Both the position numbers and the translations under genes were made by a program. Below are positions 1-8,814 of a stretch of DNA of 64,000 nucleotides, one piece after another. Positions within the stretch are counted from its first letter, which is position 1. Each line of letters starts with the position of its first letter. The stretch comes from Flavobacterium frigoris (GTDB lineage Bacteria > Bacteroidota > Bacteroidia > Flavobacteriales > Flavobacteriaceae), in NCBI RefSeq assembly GCF_900111075.1, contig NZ_FOFZ01000013.1:28250-92249 (forward strand). The letters run 5' to 3'. Under the pieces are notes generated by a model. It did not search any database, was not told where the DNA came from, and saw only the letters and a list, made by a program, of their open reading frames with translations.

Positions 1-404
1 CCAAAGATCGTTTTATTAAAGCAGTTCAAAAAGCAATTTTTATGAAAACAAACGCTTCTTCAAAAGAAGTTAACCCAAAAGGAGAGGACAATGTGAATGA
101 ATTTTACATCAATATTGATCGAAGGTTAATAAAAATTGAAATGGCCTCAGTAAATATTGTGGAAGCAAAGGGAGATTATATTCATATCAAAACAGACGGT
201 AAAAATTATATTGTTCATTCTACCCTCAAGAAGATCGAGGATAAATTACCTAAAGATTTATTTTTAAAAGTGCATCGTTCTTTTATTATCAATACTAAAA
301 AAATTATTGATATCGAAGATAACAGCGTCTTAATTGCTAAAGATGTAATTCCCGTAAGCCGGGCAAATAGACCGGAGTTAATGAAGAGATTGAATTTGCT
401 GTAA
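1..404 (+). CDS. LytTR-type response regulator, C-terminal part (5' end outside window)
   Basis: The reading frame is already open at base 3. An internal ATG lies at 42, but the 13 codons before it (KDRFIKAVQKAIF) read like the last helix of a receiver domain, so the true start lies upstream of the window. From about base 105 the protein matches a LytTR DNA-binding domain: the segments VEAKGDYIHI, FLKVHRSFIIN and IPVSRANRPEL are the usual conserved blocks. Proteins with this architecture are two-component regulators paired with LytS/YehU-type histidine kinases, and they bind DNA through a beta-rich domain. The partner kinase is probably upstream and not visible. The LytTR assignment is firm; the receiver half is inferred from the open frame. 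Confidence 0.85.
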   Translation, partial: KDRFIKAVQKAIFMKTNASSKEVNPKGEDNVNEFYINIDRRLIKIEMASVNIVEAKGDYIHIKTDGKNYIVHSTLKKIEDKLPKDLFLKVHRSFIINTKKIIDIEDNSVLIAKDVIPVSRANRPELMKRLNLL

Positions 405-510
405 TTATAAGTAAAATCTTATAATAGTTAATAAAGATTGTATTTCGTCGATTAAAAATGTATTTCGTCTAAATTATTACTACTTTAGTAATGTGTTTAA
501 AAACGATAAG

Positions 511-858
511 ATGGAGCTAAAATTACCAATTACAGATTCTACAAATATAGATTCTATCGCAGATGAAATTACAGGTTGTTATTTAGTGTCTGCGCGATGG
601 ACTATGATAAATGATAAGAATGTTACTTTTGTAAGAAATAAAGCATTTGGCTACTGTTATAATCTAAAATGGGCAGGGCCATTGAGTAAATTTGATGCGG
701 ATATAGCCTGTCAAAATAGTAAAACAACTTTTGTTATAAGTCATTCATTGTTAGAGCCATTTTTAGTTCATTTAAATGATGAGCTCAGCTTGCCAAACTC
801 GATTGAAGTTCGTAAACTTATTGGACTGGATGATAATGAATTACAATTAGCCAAGTAG
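511..858 (+). CDS. Hypothetical protein, about 115 aa
   Basis: This is a short soluble-looking protein with no family I recognise. The open frame can begin at a GTG at 493, but the ATG at 511 (MELKLPITD) is the more ordinary start. It has no signal peptide or membrane segment. The middle contains two Trp and several aromatic residues (SARWTMIND, GYCYNLKWAGPL), and the C-terminus ends in a helical stretch (EVRKLIGLDDNEL). Codon use resembles the neighbours, so it is probably a real gene. It stands alone, about 100 bp after the LytTR regulator and before a long gene-poor stretch. Function unknown. Confidence 0.55.
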   Translation: MELKLPITDSTNIDSIADEITGCYLVSARWTMINDKNVTFVRNKAFGYCYNLKWAGPLSKFDADIACQNSKTTFVISHSLLEPFLVHLNDELSLPNSIEVRKLIGLDDNELQLAK

Positions 859-1987
859 AAATCATAAAAAAACCTAAACATATAAATTAACTGTTTTTAT
901 CGCTCTAATATAACCATTGGTCGTAGGGAAATTGAATCTCACCGAAAATTTCTGATTACCTATACACTTGCAAGTATATTTGGACTGCGAAACAAAATAA
1001 AACAACTCTGTTTCTAAATAAAAAAAGAATACGATTAGTCTTTGAATTTTATGGCGGTTTAGCTGTTGTGAATTTAGAGATAGTAAAACAAATTTTTCTA
1101 AAACAAATTTTCTGATACCTTAAGTTTAGTTAATACAAAAAACTGCTACCACGAGCAGTTTTTTTTTGTTATGAATATAGAGTTGTAATTTGAAAAGCGT
1201 TCGTTGTATTTAAATTTCTTTTATACCTTATTTTTAAATCCTGTAATTTCAACGTTTTAGTAGGAAGAACCTCTGTGTTAATGCTTATTTGTATCTGAAT
1301 TTGCCAATGGTATTCCAGCATTTAAGGTCTAATTAATTTTTGGATGGAATTTATATTTCGCTCTTGCTGAGAAATTATAGGTTTTGCGGCGGTCTTAGGG
1401 GTTGTGTCTTCCGTTTTCCTGTATTGTAACTCGTGTTATAACGCGATTAAGTAGATGTGGGAATTCAAATTGATGTAAGAGTTGCTAGGGCAGTGGCTTT
1501 AAGTTTATAAAACACATAATGAATCTTTTCTTCAACTGTAGGCATTTGTTCTTTCTTTGTTTTTTTATAGTTTATGGCCTAATTTGGATTTTTAGAAATT
1601 CCAATGCTTTATCAAACATATTTTGTGATTTATGTCTTTCTCTACCTACATAATTAAGTTCTTTTTCAAGTTTACTAGGGTAGTCTTTTTTTTTAATTCA
1701 ATATTGGTGTCTAATATTTTTTTAGTTCGAATGTTAAGGCCATTGGCAGCTTTGCACTACAGACATGCTGTTTTACTTTTAGGATAGTCTTCTTAGATAT
1801 TTTAAAAAAGAACAACCTTGTTAATTAATTTAATGTTGTTCAAGTTATTGATTTATATAGAGATACAAGTTGAGGTTAAAGGATTGATGTTTCATCTACA
1901 CTAACATGCAGTTCGTCGAAGAATTAAAGACAATCAAATCAAAACTGAGGATATTTGCATCAGTATTAACAACTAAATAGAAATAGT
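859..1987. other. Gene-poor stretch, probably decayed DNA
   Basis: No convincing gene was found over 1.1 kb. A strong terminator-like hairpin sits at 1137-1169. On the minus strand between about 1460 and 1700, short frame-broken peptides can be read, for example one beginning MPTVEEKIHYVFYKLKATA and another containing ELNYVGRERHKSQNMFDKAL. Both are interrupted by stops, which suggests a degraded gene I cannot identify. An imperfect inverted repeat GAACAAC/GTTGTTC lies near 1812-1843. Confidence 0.4.
1137..1169 (+). terminator. Rho-independent terminator
   Basis: A perfect 7-bp stem AACTGCT/AGCAGTT (1141-1147 and 1154-1160, loop ACCACG) extends with flanking A:T pairs and is followed by a T run. 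No intact gene ends directly before it, so it may have belonged to the decayed DNA upstream. Confidence 0.75.
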
Positions 1988-2278
1988 ATGGCGATTCAAA
2001 TAACTTATAATACAGGTATTTATGAAATTAAGGGTTTGTTGAATTCTCAAAACAGTGTCTATTTAGAGAATCATTTGAATACTTTGATGGCAGACTCAAG
2101 TGGTATCGTAGTTTCATTAGAAAAACTGATTGCCATTGACCAGTATGCTGCCAAAAGTGTGGTCGCACTTCAAGTAAAAGCAGAAAAAAAGCATAAAATG
2201 TTTTATATTATTGGAAGAAAGAATAAAAATGTTGTAGATCAATTTGATGCCTTACACCATAGTGACCTGCTACTTTAA
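1988..2278 (+). CDS. STAS-like (anti-anti-sigma type) small protein
   Basis: A 96-aa protein with the alternating strand and helix pattern of STAS domains: an N-terminal strand pair (ITYNTGIYEIKG), a helix (LENHLNTLMA), a strand ending in an acidic turn (GIVVSLEKLIAIDQYAA), a helix and a final strand (MFYIIGRK). Similar short stand-alone proteins occur in flavobacteria and are annotated as STAS-domain proteins. STAS proteins of the SpoIIAA type work by partner binding, with a phosphorylatable Ser in the loop after the central strand. Here that region reads AIDQYAAKSV, so the site is not obvious and the regulatory role is uncertain. It stands alone between two gene-poor stretches. Confidence 0.55.
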   Translation: MAIQITYNTGIYEIKGLLNSQNSVYLENHLNTLMADSSGIVVSLEKLIAIDQYAAKSVVALQVKAEKKHKMFYIIGRKNKNVVDQFDALHHSDLLL

Positions 2279-2982
2279 TGGGTTTTTTTATTAAAGAAAT
2301 CAAAGACATAAAGATTGCGTCAAATCTAATTGGTTAAATAATTGAGAAACATAGGGACTGAATCGCTCTAATTATTTACCATTTTATGACGAGTGTGAAT
2401 TAAGGTTCGTATTAGGTGCAAAGTGTTCTTAACTAACGGGTTGCATTGTCTCTATTTCCTGATGTAGCTAGTTCAATTATCGTAGCTCTAGGGATTGTGT
2501 TTTGGGTGTTCTTCCTTTCCAAAACAATAACTTTTAAAGGGAATGAGCATTTAGAATTGCTGAGATAGATACTCGTTCTACAACCACCTTTTCCCCCTAT
2601 TTGCTTTCTATGAATAGCGTCTCTAATCATTAGAGACTATAGTGATATCATTTAGTGAAAGACTTTATGAAAAAAAATGAAGTTTCAGATTTTTTTCTCA
2701 GATAAAAATTCCAGAAGCAAAGGAACTTGATTATGAAAATAATCATAAGATAAAGATTAATGAATGTTGGTCTTTTAATAGTTTGACCATATTTTGTCTT
2801 TTAATTCACTCATTCGAGAAGAAAAGCCAGATGCAGTAGCGATTAATCTATAATTCATGAAATTGGGAGATAAGAAAATACCAGATGTTTTAACGCTTGT
2901 TTTTTGATGTTCATAAATTTCATAATAGAGTATGTTTTAAAAGCTTAATCTTTTTTTTGTAAAAAAAATAAATAAAATAGGC
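2279..2982. other. Gene-poor stretch
   Basis: No gene with credible length and codon use was found here. A 65-codon minus-strand frame at 2433-2630 exists but resembles no family. Short plus-strand fragments around 2660-2830 (for example one containing IPEAKELDYENNHKIKI) are broken by stops. This may be a continuation of the decayed region to its left. Confidence 0.4.
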
Positions 2983-3015
2983 TTGTCTATATATCGTAAT
3001 TTGGTATTACTTTTG
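2983..3015 (+). promoter_or_regulatory. Bacteroidota-type promoter
   Basis: TTG at 2983-2985 and TACTTTTG at 3008-3015 (spacer 22 bp) match the flavobacterial -33/-7 pattern TTG-N(17-23)-TAnnTTTG. They lie about 55 bp before the ATG at 3072. Confidence 0.6.
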
Positions 3016-3071
3016 TATCAGAAAAAACAAAGTTGCTGCATAAAGCTCCGTATAATAAAGTTCAGTACAAC

Positions 3072-3782
3072 ATGAAAGAACAGATCAAGAAATTTTTAAA
3101 CGAGGAACAAGATCCTAAAGCAATTGAAAAGATTACTTCAAAGCTGAATGATCTATTGATGAGAAATGAAGAAATTGGGTATATAGCGGTTCAGAAAAAA
3201 CCGGCGCTTACCGTTTTTCCGGATAGTATCGTTTTGACAAATAAGCGAATTATTATTTGTCAGCCTAAAAACTTCGGGCTTTCTATGGATTTTACAGACT
3301 ATACCTGGGATCAAATCGAAGGAACTTTTGTAAAAGAAAACATATTAGGTTCTGAATTTTCGTTTTCGACGAAGACGGATATGGCTGTTTCCATCGATTA
3401 TATACCAAAAATTCAAGCTAGAAAAATCTTTACTTATGCTAAGGAACAGTTGGATATTCTGAAAAACGGTGCGGTGTCAAATGCAATGGCGATTGATGAA
3501 ATTTCAGTTGAGGATACTGATGAATTTGAGATTATTGAAGAAATGGAAACGGAAGAAGTGACCAGTTTTAGTGAGTTAATGCCTGTCACTCCGCCGCCTT
3601 TGCCTATTAGGAACGCCGATTTTGCAACTCCTTCTGAAACACCCAAAGAAAATGGATTAGCTGGATTATCTCAAGATGAGTTGTTTGAAAAATTACAGAA
3701 TTATAAGAAGCTACTGGATAACGGACTTATTCTGCAGGGTGAATATGATAATTATAAAAAAGAGATTTTAAGCTTTATGTAA
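3072..3782 (+). CDS. PH-like domain protein with C-terminal SHOCT motif
   Basis: A 236-aa protein from the ATG at 3072. A TTG-initiated extension to 3033 is possible but unlikely because it overlaps the expected transcription start. After a short helical N-terminus (about residues 1-35), residues 35-130 form a bacterial PH-like fold (IVLTNKRIIIC, YTWDQIEGTFV), the bPH type found in stress and membrane-associated proteins. An acidic and proline-rich linker follows (PVTPPPLPI), then a C-terminal SHOCT motif (LSQDELFEKLQNYKKLLDNG...EYDNYKKEIL), a short helix hairpin thought to mediate oligomerisation. No membrane segment is present. It has its own promoter and ends at a bidirectional terminator, so it is monocistronic. 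The biological role is unknown. Confidence 0.75.
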   Translation: MKEQIKKFLNEEQDPKAIEKITSKLNDLLMRNEEIGYIAVQKKPALTVFPDSIVLTNKRIIICQPKNFGLSMDFTDYTWDQIEGTFVKENILGSEFSFSTKTDMAVSIDYIPKIQARKIFTYAKEQLDILKNGAVSNAMAIDEISVEDTDEFEIIEEMETEEVTSFSELMPVTPPPLPIRNADFATPSETPKENGLAGLSQDELFEKLQNYKKLLDNGLILQGEYDNYKKEILSFM

Positions 3783-3801
3783 TAAAGTGTGTATACAAAG
3801 T

Positions 3802-3840
3802 AAAAAGGTCAAATGGTAGTTCTTATCATTTGACCTTTTT
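3802..3840. terminator. Bidirectional terminator
   Basis: A 14-bp perfect stem (3802-3815 with 3827-3840, loop GTAGTTCTTAT) has A5 on one side and T5 on the other. It lies between the convergent PH/SHOCT gene and the DUF4407 gene. Confidence 0.9.
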
Positions 3841-3845
3841 TAGTA

Positions 3846-4946
3846 TTATAAAGTGCTCTTTTGCTTTTCTACAAAATTAGTAGCTTGTAATTCCAGTAAC
3901 TCTGTTGCTTTTTTTCGTTGTAAGTCATAGAGACTTTTGTCTTGCGCAATGTCTTCATAGACCTTATCATGCATCATGGCGCTTGTTTTGACTAATAAAT
4001 TGCGCTGGTATTTGTCTTGTTCTAAAGTAGCTTTTAAGGCTGTCTCTAGATCTTCGAGTTTAAAATCGTACTCTCCTTTTGGAGACAGCAATTTAGCGAT
4101 AATAGGAGACGTTTCAATTGCTAAAAATAATAGCATGATAAAGAATGAGGGAAGCGACGGCAATTTGTTTAAGGCATTTATACGCGCCATCAAACCGTCA
4201 AATCCATCAATTATCGGTTGTGTTTCGGTTACTTTTTTATCTAAATCGGCTTGAAGTACTGCTGCCGTTTTTTCTTTTTCGGCAATTTTTTCCAAGTTGT
4301 TTTTTCGAATGGTATCCAGTTGTGCAGAAGCAAGATTGTGTTTGGCTATTTTCTCTTTAAAAACGGGGCCTTTGCCAAGTTTTAAGGTGCCTTTTGTTCC
4401 TTCTGCTTCGGTGATATAAGTTTCGTACAAGGTATTGACCTCTTTTTCTTTTTTCGAAATATCCGATTTTAAGCTTGCAATTTCGGCTTTATTTTTATCT
4501 AAATCCGATTTGAAGTAATTAGCTACTTCTTTTTTGTTTTCGAGTGCCATAGCGTTTTTCTCTTTCAATAGAACGGTGTTGATTTCTTTCTCAAAAATTT
4601 TAATTTCTAATGGCTTCGATATTACGATGGCAATAATAATGGCTAAAATAATTCGGGGAGTGGCCTGTAGAAACTCACTTCCAAATTTGTCTCTTTTTCG
4701 AATAGTAGAAACAATGAATCGATCCAGATTGAAGATGAGTAAACTCCATACTAATCCAAAAAGTAGGGCGGGGTAAACACTATCGAAAACAGTAAATAGG
4801 GCATAAGCACTGGCGATAAAGGCCATGACTGCAGTAAAGAAAACGGTGGCGCCAATACCTGCGTATTTGGTTTGTTCTCCTTGGGAACAGCCTTCCAGAA
4901 TCTCATTGTCAGCTCCTGAGCAGAGGATGAAGAATTGTTTTAACAT
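3846..4946 (-). CDS. DUF4407 domain membrane protein
   Basis: The 366-aa protein matches the DUF4407 family over its length. The N-terminus (FILCSGADNEIL) and the motif FNLDRFIVSTIRK after the second membrane segment are typical. Hydrophobic segments are at about residues 30-50, 57-77 and 96-113, with a last one at about 266-285 (FFIMLLFLAIETSPIIAKLL). Between the third and fourth lies a roughly 150-residue Lys/Glu-rich coiled coil (about 118-255). The family has no established function; the topology suggests a membrane-anchored coiled-coil scaffold. Upstream, TAAATTTG on the minus strand (4983-4976) fits a -7 element. It is transcribed alone between two terminators. Confidence 0.85.
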   Translation of the reverse strand: MLKQFFILCSGADNEILEGCSQGEQTKYAGIGATVFFTAVMAFIASAYALFTVFDSVYPALLFGLVWSLLIFNLDRFIVSTIRKRDKFGSEFLQATPRIILAIIIAIVISKPLEIKIFEKEINTVLLKEKNAMALENKKEVANYFKSDLDKNKAEIASLKSDISKKEKEVNTLYETYITEAEGTKGTLKLGKGPVFKEKIAKHNLASAQLDTIRKNNLEKIAEKEKTAAVLQADLDKKVTETQPIIDGFDGLMARINALNKLPSLPSFFIMLLFLAIETSPIIAKLLSPKGEYDFKLEDLETALKATLEQDKYQRNLLVKTSAMMHDKVYEDIAQDKSLYDLQRKKATELLELQATNFVEKQKSTL

Positions 4947-5047
4947 GATTGATTTTTTTGATTGATGGATGATTGCAAATTTAACGCCAAAAAATCAATA
5001 ATGTTATAAATCCCTCATGTGTTTTTCGTTAGGAGGTTTTTAAAATC

Positions 5048-5081
5048 AAAAAGAGCTGTTCGGTTAGAACAGCTCTTTTCT
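5048..5081 (-). terminator. Terminator of pckA
   Basis: A 13-bp perfect stem (5049-5061 with 5067-5079, loop GGTTA), followed on the minus strand by a T-rich tract, just after the pckA stop. Confidence 0.85.
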
Positions 5082-5100
5082 TTTTTGAATTATAATTAAC

Positions 5101-6702
5101 TTATGCGTTTGGTGCGCCTGCCATAATTTCGGCATTGGCAAACTCTTCAAATTTGGCAAAATTAGCTTTGAATTTCTGTCCTAATTCGATTGCTTTTTGA
5201 TCGTATAAATCTTTGTCTTCCCAAGTGTTTCTAGGATTTAATATTTCGCTAGGTACGTTAGGACAGTTTTGCGGAATAGCAATTCCAAAGACAACATGGT
5301 TTCTATAATCTACTGCATCCAGTTCGCCGTTTAAAGCGGCAGTAATCATGGCGCGAGTGTATTTTAATTTCATTCTGCTACCTGTTCCGTAAGCTCCACC
5401 GGTCCATCCGGTATTAATTAACCACACTTTCACATCCGCTTCTTGAATTTTTTTACTCAACATTTCAGCATATCTTGTTGGGTGAAGCGGCATAAATGGC
5501 GCTCCAAAACAAGCAGAGAAATTAGGTTGAGGTTCTGTTACTCCAGCTTCAGTTCCAGCTACTTTTGCGGTATATCCTGAGATAAAGTGGTATGCAGCTT
5601 GTCCTGGTGTTAATCTTGAAATAGGAGGTAGAATCCCGAAAGAATCTGCCGTTAAGAAAAAGATGTTTTTAGGATTTTTTCCAATAGAACCTGGTTGAAT
5701 GTTGTCAATATGGTAAATAGGGTAACTGACTCTTGTATTTGGTGTTATCGAAACATCGTCGAAGTCAACTTCATTTGTCCCCTGTTTAAAAATAACATTT
5801 TCTAAAACTGCTCCTTTTTTAATTGCTCTAAAGATATCTGGTTCGTTTTCTTCAGAAAGATTGATCACTTTAGCATAACATCCACCTTCAAAATTGAAAA
5901 CGGTATTTTCGTTAGTCCAACCATGTTCATCATCTCCAATCAATTTTCTTTGTGGATCTGCTGACAAAGTTGTTTTTCCCGTTCCTGACAAACCAAAGAA
6001 AATAGCGGTATCTTCTTTGTCTCCTACATTAGCGCTACAATGCATAGGCAATGCATTTTTGTCTACAGGCAAGATGAAATTTAAGGCAGAAAAGATTCCT
6101 TTTTTTACTTCACCAGTATAACCGGTACCTCCAATAAGAACTACTTTTCTTGTGAAATCCAATATAGCAAAATTGCTTTGACGCGTTCCGTCAGTTGCAG
6201 GATCTGCCATGAAACTTGGAACACATAATAAGGTCCATTCTGGTGTGAATTCCTCAAGTTCTTCTTGTTCTGGTCTCAAAAACATATTGTAACAAAATAA
6301 ATTTGTCCAAGGTGTTTCAGTAACTACGCGAACATTTAATCTGTAATTAGGGTCGGCACATACATAGGAATCTCGAACGAATATTTCTTTATTAGACAAG
6401 TAAGAAGTTACTTTTTTGTATAATGCTTCAAAAGCAGTAGGCTCAAAAGGAATATTTACTTTTCCCCACCAAACTTGGTTCTCAGTAATGCTATCTTTTA
6501 CAATAAATCGATCCAGAGGGGAGCGTCCTGTGTATTCTCCAGTATTCACGGCTAAAGCACCAGTCGAAGTTTCGATTCCTTGGCCTGACGCGATGGTCAT
6601 GTCATGTAATTCGTTGGCTGATAATTGATAATGAATCTTTGCGTTTTCGATTCCCAAGTCTTTCAACGAAATCGATTGCGTAAACGGTGTGTTATTATTC
6701 AT
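5101..6702 (-). CDS. pckA: Phosphoenolpyruvate carboxykinase (ATP)
   Basis: Converts oxaloacetate plus ATP to phosphoenolpyruvate, CO2 and ADP, the first committed step of gluconeogenesis (EC 4.1.1.49), in the cytosol. The 533-aa length is normal. Visible signatures are the substrate-binding TGRSPLDR (residues 58-65), MHCSANVG (220-227), the P-loop (kinase-1a) GLSGTGKTT (237-245) and kinase-2 LIGDDEHGW (254-262). The ATP-dependent class is clear from these motifs. A TACTTTTG element on the minus strand (6745-6738) lies 36 bp before the ATG and probably drives the gene. The DUF423 gene 70 bp upstream points the same way, so partial co-transcription is possible. Confidence 0.97.
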   Translation of the reverse strand: MNNNTPFTQSISLKDLGIENAKIHYQLSANELHDMTIASGQGIETSTGALAVNTGEYTGRSPLDRFIVKDSITENQVWWGKVNIPFEPTAFEALYKKVTSYLSNKEIFVRDSYVCADPNYRLNVRVVTETPWTNLFCYNMFLRPEQEELEEFTPEWTLLCVPSFMADPATDGTRQSNFAILDFTRKVVLIGGTGYTGEVKKGIFSALNFILPVDKNALPMHCSANVGDKEDTAIFFGLSGTGKTTLSADPQRKLIGDDEHGWTNENTVFNFEGGCYAKVINLSEENEPDIFRAIKKGAVLENVIFKQGTNEVDFDDVSITPNTRVSYPIYHIDNIQPGSIGKNPKNIFFLTADSFGILPPISRLTPGQAAYHFISGYTAKVAGTEAGVTEPQPNFSACFGAPFMPLHPTRYAEMLSKKIQEADVKVWLINTGWTGGAYGTGSRMKLKYTRAMITAALNGELDAVDYRNHVVFGIAIPQNCPNVPSEILNPRNTWEDKDLYDQKAIELGQKFKANFAKFEEFANAEIMAGAPNA

Positions 6703-6771
6703 AAAATTATGTATTGTGTAGTTAAATTATTCGAATACAAAAGTAGAGCTAATATTTTAGATACGATTTAA

Positions 6772-7170
6772 TTATCTAATTTTTGTTGGCTTTTTCTTCA
6801 AATAGTGTGACAGTAATACGCCCCAGGCTAGTATTAGCAGGAGTCCACCGATAGGTGTTACAAAACCGATGACTTTAAAATCAAAAGAAGTTAAGGTGTT
6901 TGTAGCCAATAAATAGATGGATCCAGAAAATAAAGTGACACCAAAAACGACTAAATAATTAATAATGTTTTTTGTTTTAGCACTTAAGTCAGTTAACATT
7001 CCAATAAATAGTAAAAACAAAGCATGGTACATTTGATAGCGTACTCCTGTTTCAAATGTAATTAATTGTTCAGGCGGTAGTACTTTTTTTAGGGCATGTG
7101 CTCCAAATGCACCTAATATTATTGCAATCATGCCAAAAAGGGCTGCTGTTGAAATTGATTTATTATTCAT
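6772..7170 (-). CDS. DUF423 family small membrane protein
   Basis: A 132-aa integral membrane protein with four hydrophobic segments (about residues 8-26, 46-62, 70-90 and 98-122). The N-terminal block with GAFGAHALK and the following FETGVRYQMYHALFLL are diagnostic of DUF423 (YgdD-like) proteins. The function of this family is not known. It lies just upstream of pckA on the same strand and diverges from the saccharopine-dehydrogenase-like gene. Confidence 0.88.
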   Translation of the reverse strand: MNNKSISTAALFGMIAIILGAFGAHALKKVLPPEQLITFETGVRYQMYHALFLLFIGMLTDLSAKTKNIINYLVVFGVTLFSGSIYLLATNTLTSFDFKVIGFVTPIGGLLLILAWGVLLSHYLKKKPTKIR

Positions 7171-7323
7171 TATTCAGTGTTTTTCTTTGTAAAAGTATTC
7201 TTTATAGGATTAACAGAAAAGATTTTTGGTTATAATATTTATAGTTTTTGCTCAAAGAAAAATGGGGCTATGCCTCTGTATTTATTTTGTTGAAAACATA
7301 AAATGGTTTTTAACAAAGAGTAC

Positions 7324-7354
7324 TTGTTATAAATATAACAATTATATATATTTG
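7324..7354 (+). promoter_or_regulatory. Promoter of the saccharopine dehydrogenase family gene
   Basis: TTG at 7324-7326, a 20-bp spacer and TATATTTG at 7347-7354 form a near-ideal flavobacterial promoter. The ATG follows only 20 bp later, so the leader is very short. Confidence 0.75.
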
Positions 7355-7373
7355 TGTTATATTTATAAAACAC

Positions 7374-8741
7374 ATGAGAACCATTTTAATTATAGGTGCG
7401 GGTAGGTCAGCATCCTCGTTGATACACTATCTTTTAAATAAATCAGAAAAGGAGAACTTACATCTTGTTATTGGTGATTTATCGTTGGCTTTAGCCCAAA
7501 AGAAAACAAATAATCATCCCAATGCTACTGCAATAGCTTTAGATATTTTTGATGCCAATCAAAGAAAAGAAGCGATAGTAAAAGCAGATATCGTTATCTC
7601 GATGTTGCCAGCTCATTTGCATATTGAGGTTGCCAGAGATTGTGTTGTTTATAAAAAAAACTTGGTTACCGCTTCTTATGTTAGTGATGCCATGCAAGAA
7701 CTGGATGAAGCTGTAAAGGAAAATAATTTGATTTTCATGAATGAAATTGGTTTGGATCCTGGCGTGGATCATATGAGTGCCATGAAAATCATTGATGAAA
7801 TAAGTGATAAAGGCGGAAAAATGCTTTTATTCGAATCGTTCTGTGGAGGTCTTGTCGCTCCAGAATCAGATACGAATCGTTGGAATTATAAATTCACTTG
7901 GGCTCCTCGTAATGTGGTGCTTGCTGGACAAGGTGGTGCTGCTAAATTTATTCAAGAAGGAACGTACAAGTACATACCCTATTGCAATTTATTTAGAAGA
8001 ACAGAATTCCTTGAAGTAGAAGATTATGGCCGCTTTGAGGCTTATTCTAACAGAGATTCATTGAAATACAGAAGCGTTTATGGTTTAGATGACGTACTAA
8101 CCTTATACAGGGGAACTATTCGCCGAGTTGGTTTTTCTAAAGCGTGGAATATGTTTATTCAACTGGGAATGACAGATGATAGCTATGTGATGGAAGATTC
8201 GGAAAACATGAGCTACCGACAATATGTAAACTCATTCTTGCCGTATCACCCTACAGATTCGGTTGAAATTAAGACACGCTTGATTTTAAAAATTGATCAG
8301 GACGATATCATGTGGGATAAACTATTAGAGTTGGATTTATTCAATGACAATAAAATAGTGGGTCTTAAAAATGCCACACCAGCACAAATATTGGAAAAAA
8401 TATTAAGTGATAAGTGGACGTTGGAGTCAGACGATAAGGATATGATAGTGATGTACCATAAATTCGGGTACGAATTAAATGGTGTTAAAAAACAAATCGA
8501 TTCAAAAATGGTTTGTATTGGCGAGGATCAAACCTATACAGCGATGGCAAAAACTGTTGGTTTACCAGTTGCAATGGCAACTTTACTTATCTTAAACGGT
8601 AAGATTACTACGCCCGGCGTACAACTTCCTATTCGTAAAGAGGTGTATTTACCAATATTGAAAGAGTTAGAAGAATATGGGGTTGTTTTTAAAGAACAGG
8701 CCATGACTTATTTTGGTTATAAACCAGATGCTACTATTTAG
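7374..8741 (+). CDS. Saccharopine dehydrogenase family protein
   Basis: A 455-aa NAD(P)-dependent oxidoreductase of the saccharopine dehydrogenase/LYS9-like family. The N-terminus carries a Rossmann motif (IIGAGRSASSLI, about residues 5-16). The family blocks GLDPGVDHMSAM (about 127-138) and SFCGGLVAPESDTN (about 154-167) are clear, and the C-terminal catalytic domain is complete. In eukaryotes and some bacteria, relatives interconvert saccharopine and aminoadipate semialdehyde plus glutamate. The flavobacterial protein may act in lysine degradation, but no lysine gene is adjacent, so the exact substrate is inference. It is monocistronic, between a strong promoter and a strong terminator. Confidence 0.88.
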   Translation: MRTILIIGAGRSASSLIHYLLNKSEKENLHLVIGDLSLALAQKKTNNHPNATAIALDIFDANQRKEAIVKADIVISMLPAHLHIEVARDCVVYKKNLVTASYVSDAMQELDEAVKENNLIFMNEIGLDPGVDHMSAMKIIDEISDKGGKMLLFESFCGGLVAPESDTNRWNYKFTWAPRNVVLAGQGGAAKFIQEGTYKYIPYCNLFRRTEFLEVEDYGRFEAYSNRDSLKYRSVYGLDDVLTLYRGTIRRVGFSKAWNMFIQLGMTDDSYVMEDSENMSYRQYVNSFLPYHPTDSVEIKTRLILKIDQDDIMWDKLLELDLFNDNKIVGLKNATPAQILEKILSDKWTLESDDKDMIVMYHKFGYELNGVKKQIDSKMVCIGEDQTYTAMAKTVGLPVAMATLLILNGKITTPGVQLPIRKEVYLPILKELEEYGVVFKEQAMTYFGYKPDATI

Positions 8742-8767
8742 ATAATAGTTTTTTAGTTTGTAGTAAA

Positions 8768-8803
8768 ACAAATCCGCTTCGTGAAGAAGCGGATTTGTTG
8801 TTT
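8768..8803. terminator. Bidirectional terminator
   Basis: A 13-bp stem (8768-8780 with 8786-8798, loop GTGAA) with T-rich DNA after it. It serves the convergent saccharopine dehydrogenase and M56 genes. Confidence 0.88.
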
Positions 8804-8814
8804 TTACATTGTCC

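Noticed and set aside
2433..2630. 65-codon minus-strand frame
   Set aside because: No family resemblance, no start context, and it lies in decayed DNA; treated as non-coding.
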